21,209 nt of DNA from a virus. The stretch covers positions 1-21,209 of IMG/VR virus record IMGVR_UViG_3300010155_000131, one strand, 5' to 3'. A program made the position numbers and the translations under genes. Each line of letters opens with the position of its first letter. The stretch's first letter is position 1. Below are positions 11,201 through 18,300 of this stretch, in pieces. The notes under the pieces were generated by a model that had not been told where the DNA came from, did no database searches, and worked only from the letters and a program-made list of their open reading frames with translations.

Positions 11201-11534
11201 ATCCATTTGTTCGGGGATATAAATTGTCAAAAATATATTTTTCAATATCGAGAAGTTTATTATAAAATTCATTAATTTCGGCATCAGAGCCATCATACGG
11301 GTAATAATCATATATGTGCTCAACAGCAGATTTATAATACAAGTAGGCAGAACCATATTTTGCAAAATTGGCCGGCTCTGCGTAATCTATTTGCGGAACA
11401 AATGTATTTTGTTTCGCTTCAATAGCGCGGACATTTCTCGCAGACTCAACATCTTCGAATACATTTTTTTCAGTAGTATCTGACAGATAATTTCTAGATT
11501 TATTTGTCGAACCAAAAAGTTTTTTAATACTCAT
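2250..11534 (-). CDS. Giant 3094-aa virion protein with two LamG-like domains; candidate expanded gp7/gpI-like baseplate wedge protein
   Basis: One uninterrupted frame of 3094 codons. The ATG overlaps the previous gene by 11 bp, with only a weak AGAAG sequence upstream, which suggests translational coupling. Visible layout: helical N-terminus (about 55-110); LamG/concanavalin-like jelly-roll (about 195-435) with VTIEFWLKK at 203-211 and the typical closing segment LDEFRFWKIARDSNQIARY at 363-381; a helical segment (about 568-631) with Lys-Gly-Thr at 607-609; a second jelly-roll-like region (about 685-960) with DILFTSLKYW near 870 and a Trp-Thr-Phe-Asp strand near 930; a helical block (about 1030-1140); a very long middle part, rich in Ser, Asn, Tyr and Gly, that I cannot assign; a folded C-terminal part (about 2870-3030); and a basic Gln/Gly/Arg-rich tail with a 16-residue repeat. 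LamG folds often bind glycans. The KGT helix and the gene order recall P2 gpI/T4 gp7, but that assignment is inference. A tail-fibre or adhesin role is the main alternative. Confidence 0.95.
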   Translation of the reverse strand: MSIKKLFGSTNKSRNYLSDTTEKNVFEDVESARNVRAIEAKQNTFVPQIDYAEPANFAKYGSAYLYYKSAVEHIYDYYPYDGSDAEINEFYNKLLDIEKYIFDNLYPRTNGYVRLSNDGWGSLDGSLSDGYGTPATPEYITFFGGPNTASYTKLTQIFDNPTNNKYQFSNIYNTDIYTSEGLPSDYASGSRESNLKADFDNGVTIEFWLKKDAFTNAKTEKEVIFDMWNNETSGSSDYGRIRVELDGDASGSPFLITALSGTSGIYQQSIGTNLTISSLKSFQHYAISLQNSGSSFVTKLYVTGAIEDTNVITGSATGPAWTAPLNALKSKNMMGRIGALLTPAASPAGPVGAATAGKLSASLDEFRFWKIARDSNQIARYYNDNIRGGANTDINNATLGIYFKFNEGITTVASTDSTVLDYSGRISNGVWTGYGSNSRTTSSAIVDASAASTEYKDPIIYLSHPDVTSLKTDLLTKGEYHDANNNAAFVNLAPSWVLEEDENYTSDLRLLSHIVAAYFDKLYLQISAVPSFKRTTYTSASAVPLPFAEHLPQSLGLYTPELFVDSSVFEKFLNRNQDVLFESDLNETKNLIYLNLYNSLAGIFKAKGTEKAIKNVFRCFYLDDKVLRLKTYVDSQTYELKDNLQLILAENTSINFNKRSNLAGVVYQKADSSNSNAAGFISGTYASDKEDRYGFTAEANIIFPRFSLQDASYDRDYRQISLFGMHEANTASADDTTWLTTDDANFQVLAIRDAEKSKNVYFKLTSSNSPYPFPTLTSSVFFDTYDNEQWNISVRIKPDNYPLATLVTGSTVSNYTLEFRGINAVGDTLQNNFLLTASLSRTTGSNFAKSAKRLYAGSRRTNVTGAILDKSDILFTSLKYWTKYLENNDVEQHLYDINNRGISGSYQNISALDSNLSGSDALNLNTLALNWTFDNITGSDSGGNFYYVSDISSGSADIRNNYDWIGGISGYQHTGYGYGFVTSSTDVINKERLNSLKLIDPEGPVYSEMVQASSAGIRFFPIPETRPKYFYTLEKSMYNAISEEMLAFFAGVVDFNNLIGEPVNRYRERYKSLEKLREIFFRRVTQVSDVEKFLNYYKWLDDAIAEIIAQLVPASARFINDTYNIIESHVLERNKYKTQFPTLEFKPPDLEAALLGAPQLGFVVLGDDGDNQQEEGLQDADASPRPHGARPNRFKSSGDTNVDLALKEIAANIGLSSDPNPVFLTDADGTTYKRNQSISRHFSKPYVSEFTRGETTSPSIIKGGVNFDNNKRIDFTYNALYPAGPTNQSGGIFVPQNVLLGFTADLVAEKSASFVPYPNKKTKRIMKVQHGRDWENATGYSNVKSSMAFPFNLISSSVKSGYNKEVIEKIEANVMITNLHNDVYGSDMEKPAQGPFTEFAVGGHQSRHISLNTGSDDYKTRPEAWKILLDTCDAIRAISGGIAMVGADYPWPEANAVGATPYPMTASQKAVYYRDHIAKRPVNIRNIHHTTGSTKLGNYNHKYEVVSSVGAFSNPRGFVDNQPTLPTQITNTPSASQGRSILDIRRDADNHFEFIPAYSINYLTASANKTIIRGKFSSGGGLETMGVGYNDIRSDEYSVYNAFNYRNLTVIRPNQNISGTVSEAVGSGTAGIRVSDIHGKDFGLRTHLARHAGRFGRDSTLVTNPGASYDQSPAFNKIQRNPRKRIIQNADGTFATSSQYDNFYVQHQIPRADRQYAWVTGSLASGALKGPDEIRYYGYAPVTGPQAGYYSSSATGWTAYFDFVSASSVLGKAGTASIYQPTLGLNIYVVDPIDANNDNNQGYALVTNVTNYYNNTLLTKYKIPGNLNRKADYFNLLMARRKNVFGYRAAPQTGPAQHPILRRHRMQNTFTAEMGTSQRYTVKPVTLRGRPASINVDIDNENVTLKTTYGNENLYFSDSELNERLLHNPPAKETPFSQIIDIANTSTNYKLNWVLYSETLFPSAINEFTSGSSTRVGYDNLYWRNVQLDRNNLHNDNVLTNSFGLRVSQSSWPLDAPLGFLTRSAISSISKNSTLALRGTNSAGELQNEYFHIVSGTFAVVIANKRQNLIASGLYSRKHTLPGPNTVVSPSGMPIPETGSITYTSKFTNVVGFGAGEAVWEADTQAGIVIKSGTGSVFQASSSTPWFDDYDAYKDDLTKVIKGYAVIPEFRISEHVEDYMKFGIDANNKFDTFEIVGTNKNSSQADFYKDYSNSEFMTEFLNVKEKTLLDAKEIMLVCSASIRLNPYNGFYPAQRTVELVKRFKNSFGNSIVGEDNVASVPNATSGITRPLMQTLFSPGLLYNTIKSGIAVDYPIITDHTKYMKDYYGNITTNSSTWMITTQTTSSSPGIEGYEGGSFWDYRIPFEALIKPEKYLNNLRFFDFEPHPSASLNNVTSSFRGEGDPLYSMMASNFFGEVGNFFLKDGAYTRLESNTVTSDLEFKSGSIFGARLKIRRSMSGSRVYRYESGSSGNNLAYGQYGGRAYNSTTKKFTNGVFPLPQDPRQAPKKKLQEDFTMYSRPTAFGPPIAGRPSSSYATSSNVALTDPADSAAGFNWAYTPPYYNGEAWLDFIFAPTHDTKYDLEKILSEAKTVFWRADPGISASVGVGASVALSGTQLLPTFSGSHATHPDYGGVGDLIYDGANVNLNAMQITASINCFGVERVTRQRMDQFGNPISSENETVGKKWVIQPKMETPMLNFNNLGAHPITNAASNLSLPTYSSASVPRGMWHQFGIIDPDPAKGIFLEIGDIPVEWLKYHYEVVNNNSAYNKENASLNGAAVHRRMKSLTDVVKFDNNNISKRLGELADALTIREAIVAIPYQTIVSTTDSKLTNYRQQNKTFFPVDRKKINACLDSAIGSKEGDSLETAGESIRKLVQKMQRYNLPPQFDFINNLTIDPMAMYIFEFEYTFDKDDLSYIWQNLAPRNYKKITKTATSIAHPFADNELLDAESIVDENTRWMIFKVKQRSYAKYEDQVISQIGESANKGEIFEKGTQNKSSTYPLEFNWPYDYISFVESVKFDTEILYQGSTKQLSKGKLSAGNFNQQAKNGQVPQKGSTGRQQAKNGQGLKKGSTRSTATDRTTNRGRNRGGGNY
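2313..2402 (-). repeat. Two-copy 48-bp tandem repeat encoding a 16-residue repeat at the C-terminus of the giant protein
   Basis: Positions 2313-2354 and 2361-2402 match at 37 of 42 bases, with a period of 48 bp (16 codons), so the reading frame is kept. The repeats encode residues 3045-3060 and 3061-3076: QQAKNGQVPQKGSTGR and QQAKNGQGLKKGSTRS. The differences cluster in one 6-base stretch (2327-2332 against 2375-2380). The following 18 residues are also basic and rich in Arg/Gly/Asn (RGRNRGGGNY at the very end). This is probably a disordered, positively charged tail extended by a recent duplication. Confidence 0.9.
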
Positions 11535-13146
11535 ATTCTTCTACTCTGAACTTAAATATTTCAGGCTGTTCGACCCAGGAAGTCAGCGCAGCATCATAAA
11601 AGGCCAATTTGAAAGCATATGCATAGCCCGGATCAAGCAATTTCATATCAAAATCAAAATAATTGCCCGATATATCATACGATAACTGTGTATGCAAATC
11701 GGATCCGGTGCCATATGATACTACTTCAAGCCCATCTACCAACCTAAATACGCGATATGACGCGCTCATAATTGTTGTACTTTCTGGGCTTGTATTCGCC
11801 ACAGTATAAACAGTGGGGCTCCAATTCTTATTTCTAATATATAAATTAAATCTGGCGGTTTCGTCATTGCGATATTTGTTTCTTAGATTTGTAATATTCA
11901 TATAATATGTTGGTTTGGCAACTGTTTGCGAAGCGCTCATGTTAAGCGGATTAAATGAGGCTGTCGCGAACTCTACACTAGCCCAGGGATTGTTTTTGCC
12001 ACTTCCATCATGCCAGACATCAAAAATCTTTGTAAGGGGGGCGGCTACACCTGTTATGGCGAAGGATGCACTATAAATTCCAGTAGAAACGTAAGAGCCG
12101 GTCACAACATAGGGGTTTTCACTAGTCACCCAAGCGCGTGGAAGAGTCGTTGGAAGTGTTATGGCGGCGCGTGTAGTAGCGCTAGAGGAGGCGGCCTGTC
12201 CACTAGATTTCGAATTATCATCAGAGCCCGAATAAAAACTTACGAAAATAGCTTTTGTGCCAATAGATGGAATATTCGCTAATTGACCACGAACATAATT
12301 GTAAAGAAATATAGTATTTAAATTATCATTAACGCCCGCCAATGAACTGCTATAAAAAATATCACCTCTATCGTCTTTTACTGTCGAATTCCAGCGCGCC
12401 TCAATGACGGGGCGTTTGAAAAAATATTGAGAACCTCTCCCAAAAAATCGTTTTGTATAATAAGAAGTTGTAGAGCCTGTTGGGTTTTCTATATAGCCTG
12501 TATATGTGCCGTTGTCGGCAGAGGAATATATTGCTTCATACGCTCCGGATAAATGTACACCAACGCCAAAATTATTCAGTGTTCCGGCCGACCACAATTC
12601 CACTAGTTGTGTTATATCAACCTCAAAATCTTCCAAGCCCATTCCGCCCGTTACATTATACCAACGCCAGGGATATGCTGCATTCGCAGTTGTTACATAA
12701 TCGCCACCAACTTTTGTCCAAGCTGTTGAATCATCGGCGTATAGCCAATTTGCACCTACATTGCCTTTGGTTACATCTTTATACTCTTCTAAATCGAGCC
12801 CATAGCCTTCTTGCCAATCTCTTGATAAAGGTTCGATTACATAAGAAAAAGCGCCCGATGGTACTGTTTTAGAATGTTGCGCATTAAACATTCTAAGATA
12901 GAAGCTAACACTCCCACTAGCCGGAATTACCCCATTATTTCTATCAGTGGTAATAGATGGAATTGGAAATTTAATTAAAACTCTAGAAAGTTCCGCTGAA
13001 CTTGTGGATTGGCGGCCATAAATCGAAAACGTTTCGAGAACATCTGCAGCGCCGGCATTCGCGCCGGTACCTCTGGTTTTTAAATTTGGCTGAAATGCAT
13101 TAACAATTGTTGTGTCGGCCGAAGCTGAATAATGTTTAATGGCCAT
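11524..13146 (-). CDS. Baseplate-cluster protein with DNRLRE/CBM96-like N-terminal domain
   Basis: A complete 540-aa frame. Its ATG shares one base with the stop of the gp6-like gene (TAATG), and an AAAGGA sequence lies 11 bases upstream, so translation is probably coupled. Residues about 5-253 follow the pattern of DNRLRE/CBM96-type beta-sandwich domains: SASADTTI near the start, RVLIKF at 55-60, a Trp-Gln-Glu-Gly at 111-114, FEVDITQLVELW at 174-185 followed by NNFGVGVHLSG, and a closing RPVIEARW at 245-252. Such domains are mostly found on extracellular or surface proteins and are thought to bind carbohydrate or act as structural spacers. Residues about 260-420 are unassigned and about 420-540 look like an Ig/FnIII-type beta fold ending EEYEY. 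Its place between the gp6-like and giant genes suggests a wedge-associated decoration or connector protein; this is inference. No membrane segment or signal peptide is seen. Confidence 0.93.
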   Translation of the reverse strand: MAIKHYSASADTTIVNAFQPNLKTRGTGANAGAADVLETFSIYGRQSTSSAELSRVLIKFPIPSITTDRNNGVIPASGSVSFYLRMFNAQHSKTVPSGAFSYVIEPLSRDWQEGYGLDLEEYKDVTKGNVGANWLYADDSTAWTKVGGDYVTTANAAYPWRWYNVTGGMGLEDFEVDITQLVELWSAGTLNNFGVGVHLSGAYEAIYSSADNGTYTGYIENPTGSTTSYYTKRFFGRGSQYFFKRPVIEARWNSTVKDDRGDIFYSSSLAGVNDNLNTIFLYNYVRGQLANIPSIGTKAIFVSFYSGSDDNSKSSGQAASSSATTRAAITLPTTLPRAWVTSENPYVVTGSYVSTGIYSASFAITGVAAPLTKIFDVWHDGSGKNNPWASVEFATASFNPLNMSASQTVAKPTYYMNITNLRNKYRNDETARFNLYIRNKNWSPTVYTVANTSPESTTIMSASYRVFRLVDGLEVVSYGTGSDLHTQLSYDISGNYFDFDMKLLDPGYAYAFKLAFYDAALTSWVEQPEIFKFRVEEYEY

Positions 13147-14954
13147 TATCTAATTTTTCCTTTAATATCTACAGTAGGATATTTAACTTCCGCAACAGCA
13201 TTTTTAGGAATAACAATATATGTTCCATCCGGCGACATATTTTCATTAATATCAAATCGTACTCCAGAATAACTGGTGGCGGCGCCGGTGCCACTTTTAT
13301 TTACTATCTTTACTTTAATAACGTCTAATACACCTTTGACTTTATTTAATTCTGTAATTATGTCGGTAACATAGACCGGCTCTCCGATATAAAAATGATT
13401 ACTATATCGTCCTTTCAGTTGTGCTATGCATGCCTGTAATACATCAAATTTGTTAACTCCGGCAGAGGGTGTAATTATAAATTCAATTCCTAAATTAATA
13501 ATAAACGCATCTAAAATATCAATCGTATCATTTATCATTCTATATTGATTAAGCCATGTCTTTAAATTATTTTTTATAGTTGAATTTGCAGTTGCAAGTT
13601 TCTTAAATTTATCTTCAGAAACAACATACATGTTCAAATTTCGTTTTCTTGAGCTTGGATCTCTTTGTACGGAACATCTCTTAATAGAGCCAAATTTTGC
13701 TGCCATACGATATGCCAAATTTTCATAGTCAGCTTGAGTTACTGCCCTGTTCTGTGTCGGGAACGTGTCAAAAATCCTTCTCTTAATTTCACTCGTTGTA
13801 GCGCTTGTTACATCACCAACTATAGGCTCTTCATTGGTCACCTCTACTGATGATATAATTGTGTTAACGGTGCCCGCAGTAAGCGATTGCCTATCATTAA
13901 ATTCCAAAATAGCATTTGAGACTTGTGTTAGTGAGTTTACTGCTAAATTGGAATTAGCGGGATTAGTCACTCGATATACTACGGTCAAGGTTGTATTTGA
14001 AGGAACAATCCCAAGACTGTCATTTTTACTTAATTTTGTTGGATCAAATGTAGTATCAGTTACATAGGTTTTTCCAAAAATATCCATAGCTACGGCGCCC
14101 GGATCGGCTACAACATCTGATTCGCCCGATTTGCCACTTCCAAATTGAATAATTGTGTTATTACGACCTCTTTCTACAACAAATTTTCTTGATACTAAAT
14201 ATGGTTTTAAAATTGAAGGTACATTATCATTTTTAAAATTCTTATTCGATATTTCTTTAAAAACCATATCTTGAGAAAGATAATCTACTTCAAAATATTC
14301 ATTTCCATCTGAATCAGTAACGGAGATAATTTCTGAGATGTTGGGATTTTTTAGTCCTACTCTTTTAAATCTTTCATAGGCTCCCACTGTCATTTGATCG
14401 CGACTAAAATATCCAGACACCACATTTCCATATGCTTTAATCGCATAATAAGTTGGGGCGCCCGTCGCCGTATTTGTTCTTGCGGCAACAATCGGATTTT
14501 GTGGTGCATTAAAATCAATATTTTCAGTAAGAACATAATTTAATCCAGTATCTGACGTAAATCGAGATCCACGTTTCATAATTGGAATATAATCCTTATC
14601 GGGTCCTAAGCCGGTTGATGAAGCCGGGACCAAAACATACAAAGCAACTTTACCAAAAGTGGAGGGGCGCCCCGTGTATTTATACCCTAAAATTCTTCCT
14701 TGTCTTAATACATTATCATATTGATAAGCAGTATCTAAAAATGTTTCATTAATATTATAATCTAAATAAAAAGAAAGTTGATCGCCCACATAGGCTACTG
14801 CATCTACCATCATTGCCCCAAAAGAGCCTTCGCTGAAATCTTGAAACGTATCTGGATAGAATCTTTCTGCTATTTGTATAAGATCATCACGAATTGAATT
14901 AAATTCTCTATGAGTATAATCAATGGGTACTATCTTTTTCTGTTCATCGGACAT
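13146..14954 (-). CDS. T4 gp6-like / P2 J-like baseplate wedge protein
   Basis: 602 residues, close to T4 gp6 (660 aa). The ATG at 14954 follows a strong GAGGG ribosome site with a 6-base spacer. The N-terminal module (about 13-107) has the layout typical of gp6/J proteins: a helix starting YTHREFNSIRDDLIQIAE, then FSEGSFGAMMVDAVAY, ETFLDTAYQYDNVLRQG and a Leu-Gly-Tyr turn. The C-terminal half carries the baseplate-J core, with AVTQADYENLAYRMA near residue 401 and LKTWLNQYRMINDTIDILDA near 463-483. In T4, gp6 dimers join neighbouring wedges into the ring around the hub and drive the hexagon-to-star change of the baseplate. The gp25-like gene lies just upstream, as W lies next to J in P2 and gp25 near gp6 in T4-like phages, which supports the call. 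The assignment to the gp6/J family is firm; the exact subfamily is not tested. Confidence 0.92.
   Translation of the reverse strand: MSDEQKKIVPIDYTHREFNSIRDDLIQIAERFYPDTFQDFSEGSFGAMMVDAVAYVGDQLSFYLDYNINETFLDTAYQYDNVLRQGRILGYKYTGRPSTFGKVALYVLVPASSTGLGPDKDYIPIMKRGSRFTSDTGLNYVLTENIDFNAPQNPIVAARTNTATGAPTYYAIKAYGNVVSGYFSRDQMTVGAYERFKRVGLKNPNISEIISVTDSDGNEYFEVDYLSQDMVFKEISNKNFKNDNVPSILKPYLVSRKFVVERGRNNTIIQFGSGKSGESDVVADPGAVAMDIFGKTYVTDTTFDPTKLSKNDSLGIVPSNTTLTVVYRVTNPANSNLAVNSLTQVSNAILEFNDRQSLTAGTVNTIISSVEVTNEEPIVGDVTSATTSEIKRRIFDTFPTQNRAVTQADYENLAYRMAAKFGSIKRCSVQRDPSSRKRNLNMYVVSEDKFKKLATANSTIKNNLKTWLNQYRMINDTIDILDAFIINLGIEFIITPSAGVNKFDVLQACIAQLKGRYSNHFYIGEPVYVTDIITELNKVKGVLDVIKVKIVNKSGTGAATSYSGVRFDINENMSPDGTYIVIPKNAVAEVKYPTVDIKGKIR
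13158..13163 (-). promoter_or_regulatory. Weak ribosome binding site of the 540-aa gene
   Basis: AAAGGA on the minus strand, 11 bases before the ATG at 13146, inside the last codons of the gp6-like gene. The spacing is long for a Shine-Dalgarno sequence, so the TAATG stop-start junction probably matters more than this site. Confidence 0.45.
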
Positions 14955-14960
14955 AAAAAA

Positions 14961-14965
14961 CCCTC
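14961..14965 (-). promoter_or_regulatory. Ribosome binding site of the gp6-like gene
   Basis: GAGGG on the minus strand, followed by a run of six T and the ATG at 14954. It sits in the 16-bp gap after the gp25-like gene and fixes the start codon. Confidence 0.8.
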
Positions 14966-14970
14966 AATTT

Positions 14971-15339
14971 TTAAATAGTAAATTCTAATAAATCTGTTGC
15001 ACCAATTCTAGGAATAGAATATCTGATAGATACTCCTAACAAATTCATGTCTTGGCTATCTGAGCCAAATGCCACTTCTTGAATCTTAACGAACGGCATA
15101 TAAATTTCAACTTGCTCTCTTATTCTTGAATCTATTTCTGCATAAGTGTTTTCATTAAAATTATTAAATAAATATCTTTTCATACCAACACCATATTCAG
15201 GAACCATAACTCTTTCACCCGGTACCGTAAGAATTAACATTTTAAAATTTTGTTTAATCATATTTTTGAGTGTTTTAACTAGAGTATAGCCATCTCCTGA
15301 ATCTTTGGTTAACGGTAATTTTGGTGCTAAACCAGCCAT
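14971..15339 (-). CDS. gp25/GpW-like baseplate wedge protein
   Basis: 122 residues, matching the usual size of this family (T4 gp25 is 132 aa). The ATG at 15339 is preceded by a GAGGT ribosome site with an 8-base spacer. The sequence carries the family signature: an N-terminal helix (YTLVKTLKNMIKQNFKMLIL), then PGERVMVPEYGVGMKRYLF around residues 41-59, a second helix with EIDSRIREQVEIYMP, and closing beta strands. In T4 and P2 this protein clamps the gp6/gp7 (J/I) bundle next to the hub and is thought to start sheath polymerisation. T4 gp25 has been called a lysozyme in older annotation, but the fold is structural and I see no reason to give this one enzymatic activity. The gp6-like gene follows after 16 bp, the expected partner. 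Confidence 0.94.
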   Translation of the reverse strand: MAGLAPKLPLTKDSGDGYTLVKTLKNMIKQNFKMLILTVPGERVMVPEYGVGMKRYLFNNFNENTYAEIDSRIREQVEIYMPFVKIQEVAFGSDSQDMNLLGVSIRYSIPRIGATDLLEFTI

Positions 15340-15347
15340 ATTATATT

Positions 15348-15352
15348 ACCTC
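15348..15352 (-). promoter_or_regulatory. Ribosome binding site of the gp25-like gene
   Basis: GAGGT on the minus strand, 8 bases before the ATG at 15339, in the 32-bp gap (15340-15371) that is the longest non-coding stretch in the window. That gap is AT-rich and shows no convincing terminator or minus-strand promoter. Confidence 0.75.
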
Positions 15353-15371
15353 ATTACTATAAATATTATCA

Positions 15372-18300
15372 TCAATCATTTTCGCATACATTTCCATTAG
15401 CATCAAACGGATTAGTTCTTAATCGGCCGCGCATCCAGTATGGTATTTGTCGAACTCCGGGCGCCGGTTTTAAAATTGCCTTGAGTTCTTTCTTTATCAT
15501 CTCACCAGGGCTTACAAATTCTCCAAAATTCGTATCAAGACTAAAACCCTTTGAATGATAATAAGATTTAAATATTCTCTTAACTCTGGCTCTGGTCTTT
15601 CTAAGTATCTCTTGACTCCAAAAATCCCACTCTATTATACCGAATCCCGCTAATGGATTAAAAAGAGTATCAGGAAGGCGATCTCGAACGTGGGCCCATG
15701 CACCATCGGGGGCGTCAGGAAGTTTTTGTAGAACGGCACTTTTAACAACTTGAATGGGTACCTCTTCTTCGTCATATTCGGGATCTCCCGTACCAAGAGA
15801 CCCCAAGGTCTGTGTTGCGACAGTCTGTGTCACGGGATTTCCGTTTTCGTCAAGGAGGTCTTCCTTTTCGAGTACAATTTGCAATCCAGGTTTTGAATTG
15901 GTATCAAATAGTGTACCATCGCTAAATAGAGAGACAATGGAGCGAACGAAAGTTCCAGCAGCAGTGGCAGGATTAGGGCTTAACGGACTCCAAAAAGTCT
16001 TAAATTTATCAACAGTTAATTCGCCTATTGAGGGCAATATTCCCATATCATTATAAATCGCTGTTAAACCAACTAATTTTTTTAGCGGAAAAACATATTC
16101 ACTAATAAGTTTAAATTTCTTGTCTTCCTTCAAATGATTAATAAGGCAAAGTAGCAATTTGCTATTACTAACAAAATTAGAAAATTCATTAAGTGGCAAA
16201 TCTAAAGCATCGAGTTCGACCGAAGTTACTTCATATTTGGCGCCCTCGATTACTACAGAAAATAATAATCCATATCGAACGCCCAATTCGCCACTTAAGC
16301 CAACGGGATTACCACTTTGATCTTCAACAACTTTAAGTGTGCCCGGATATATATCTGAAATATTTTGTGCTAGATCTAAATTCGGATCTCTGATTTCAGC
16401 ATATGCTGTGGTTGGGCTTTTCTTTTGACCGTTAATAGAAATATATTTTTCCAATATAAACGGCTGATTAATATCAGCAGATTTAGTTGAGGGGGCGCCG
16501 AGTTCTGGAACATCGCCAATCGGTACCGAAGTTTTATAAACTATTGGCTGCAATGTATCCTGTGGTTCATCAACGTGTTCTGCTCCGGTTACCCATATAA
16601 GTTTTCCATTATCATCCGAAATTACATGATAATCGCCAACATATTCTTCGCCGTATTCACGCACCGGTGAGTTTTCCTCATCTACTTCATTTGCTTCCTC
16701 AACTACAAATTCACCACCATAAGTATAATATTCAGTATCTGGTACTGTTCCAATATCGATGTAGTCTGCTGTGAATGAGCCGTCAGGGTTCATTGCACTA
16801 TTCAATGTAAGTCCACTATCAACAGTCATTTTTTCTAATAAATAATAAGTCATATCATGAACTTCTGGATGCCATCCGAGTTTTCCCATATTATTTATGA
16901 ATTTATCGGCCATAAAATTCATTTGTTCAATCACCAATTCTTTGAGGATTATTTTTGCGTCCTCTTCGGTCGCCCTAACAGCTTCTAAATTTTTATCTAG
17001 TCTATAGCCCCCAAGTGTCTGAAAGGTGCCGGCATCACCAGTATCTTTCGCAACTTGTAAATCATTTTTGAATGGAAATTCATAATCTGCTTGTAAATCG
17101 TTAAGTCTAAAAAGAGCATCTAATACTGCCGGCGGCGGTTCTGCTATATTACCACTATCAACAAGCATCGCATACATTTGTACTGACTGTTCTAAAAATG
17201 CATACCAGAATTCTTCATCTTTAAAAACATTAAAAAGTTCCCAGAAAGGAGCTTGCGCATCTTTGAACTGCTTTTCCATAACTTCTATAATATAAGAAGC
17301 GTAAACAGTGCTAAATACGCCAGGACAACGTGGAGCAAATTTTGTAAATGTCGGAAACCCTTTAATAAAATGAGCACAAACATAAAGTCTAATAGCGGCA
17401 GTGATAAGTCCAACAAGGCCGGCCTTGGCTGGTCTTTGTAAAATTCTATTATAGGGTAGTTCCAGCGCACATGTCGGATCAGACTTTAATCTTTCATCTT
17501 CGGGAATATTTGGATAAATATCATCCATCATTTTTTGAATTTGCTCAAAATCAATTAAATCAGCATTTTTTGGTTCACAGGGGCTAGCTTCAGGAAAAAA
17601 CACGTCTATAACGCCTAGCCATCCTTCTGGCTTAAGTGGTCTAACATGTAAAGCGGGGCGAAGATAATTTCCTCCAAATGTGGGAGGATCCAGAAAAAGC
17701 ACCCTCACATCGTTCATTGTGCCACCTTCAGCAATGGTCTTAAATTGGTTAAAGCTGATGCCCAGCACCATGTCTCTTTCATAATAAGGTCTGTCGGCGC
17801 CATTTATAAGTTGATTTGCTTCCATATATTGTACAAAAGAGCCGTTGTCCGGATGAATAACACCATACATAAAATCTTCTGTCATTAAATCGTCATAATT
17901 GGCGCCATAATCCCAAGCACTCTCTTCTTTCGCACCAATATCAGCAACAGTCTTGAAAAATGTATCTAAAGTATTGCCTATAAAATCTTCTCTAAATTTC
18001 TGAGATTTTTCAAGATTTACGCCCAACATTTCATTTAGCAAAACGGTTTGAGGCTCATAAGTCTTGTTGTGGCTTTCGAATGAACTTAGAAAATCCGGAT
18101 AATTGGATAAAAATTCCTCGCCTATAACATCAAAAGTATCGTCTACAGCTATAAATTCATATTTAAGATCTGTTATAACAGCATCAACCATAGACGATGC
18201 CTCCGAGGCCGGAGGATCCTGCTCCAACTGCGTATCATCGCCAGTAAAACTGCTAATACTGAGGGCACCTCCGGTGTGGGCTTCGAGAGTCTCCGCGGTG

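Noticed and set aside
12480-12872. 130-codon open frame on the plus strand opposite the 540-aa gene
   Set aside because: Shadow of the DNRLRE-like coding region: the translation is Leu/His/Arg-rich without any domain pattern, and the opposite frame has clear domain motifs.
14677-14684. TATAAATA on the minus strand
   Set aside because: In the right orientation but inside the gp6-like gene, about 270 bases after its start codon; a chance match is the simpler reading.
11524-15339. Possible extracellular contractile injection system or type VI secretion cluster
   Set aside because: These also carry gp25-like and J-like genes, but no AAA ATPase, VgrG/PAAR or toxin gene is visible, and the giant LamG protein and gene style fit a phage better. 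The window is too short to exclude it fully.
15358-15365. TATAAATA, identical to the T4 late promoter core, in the 32-bp intergenic gap
   Set aside because: It is on the plus strand, pointing away from every gene in the window, and in AT-rich sequence a chance match is likely.
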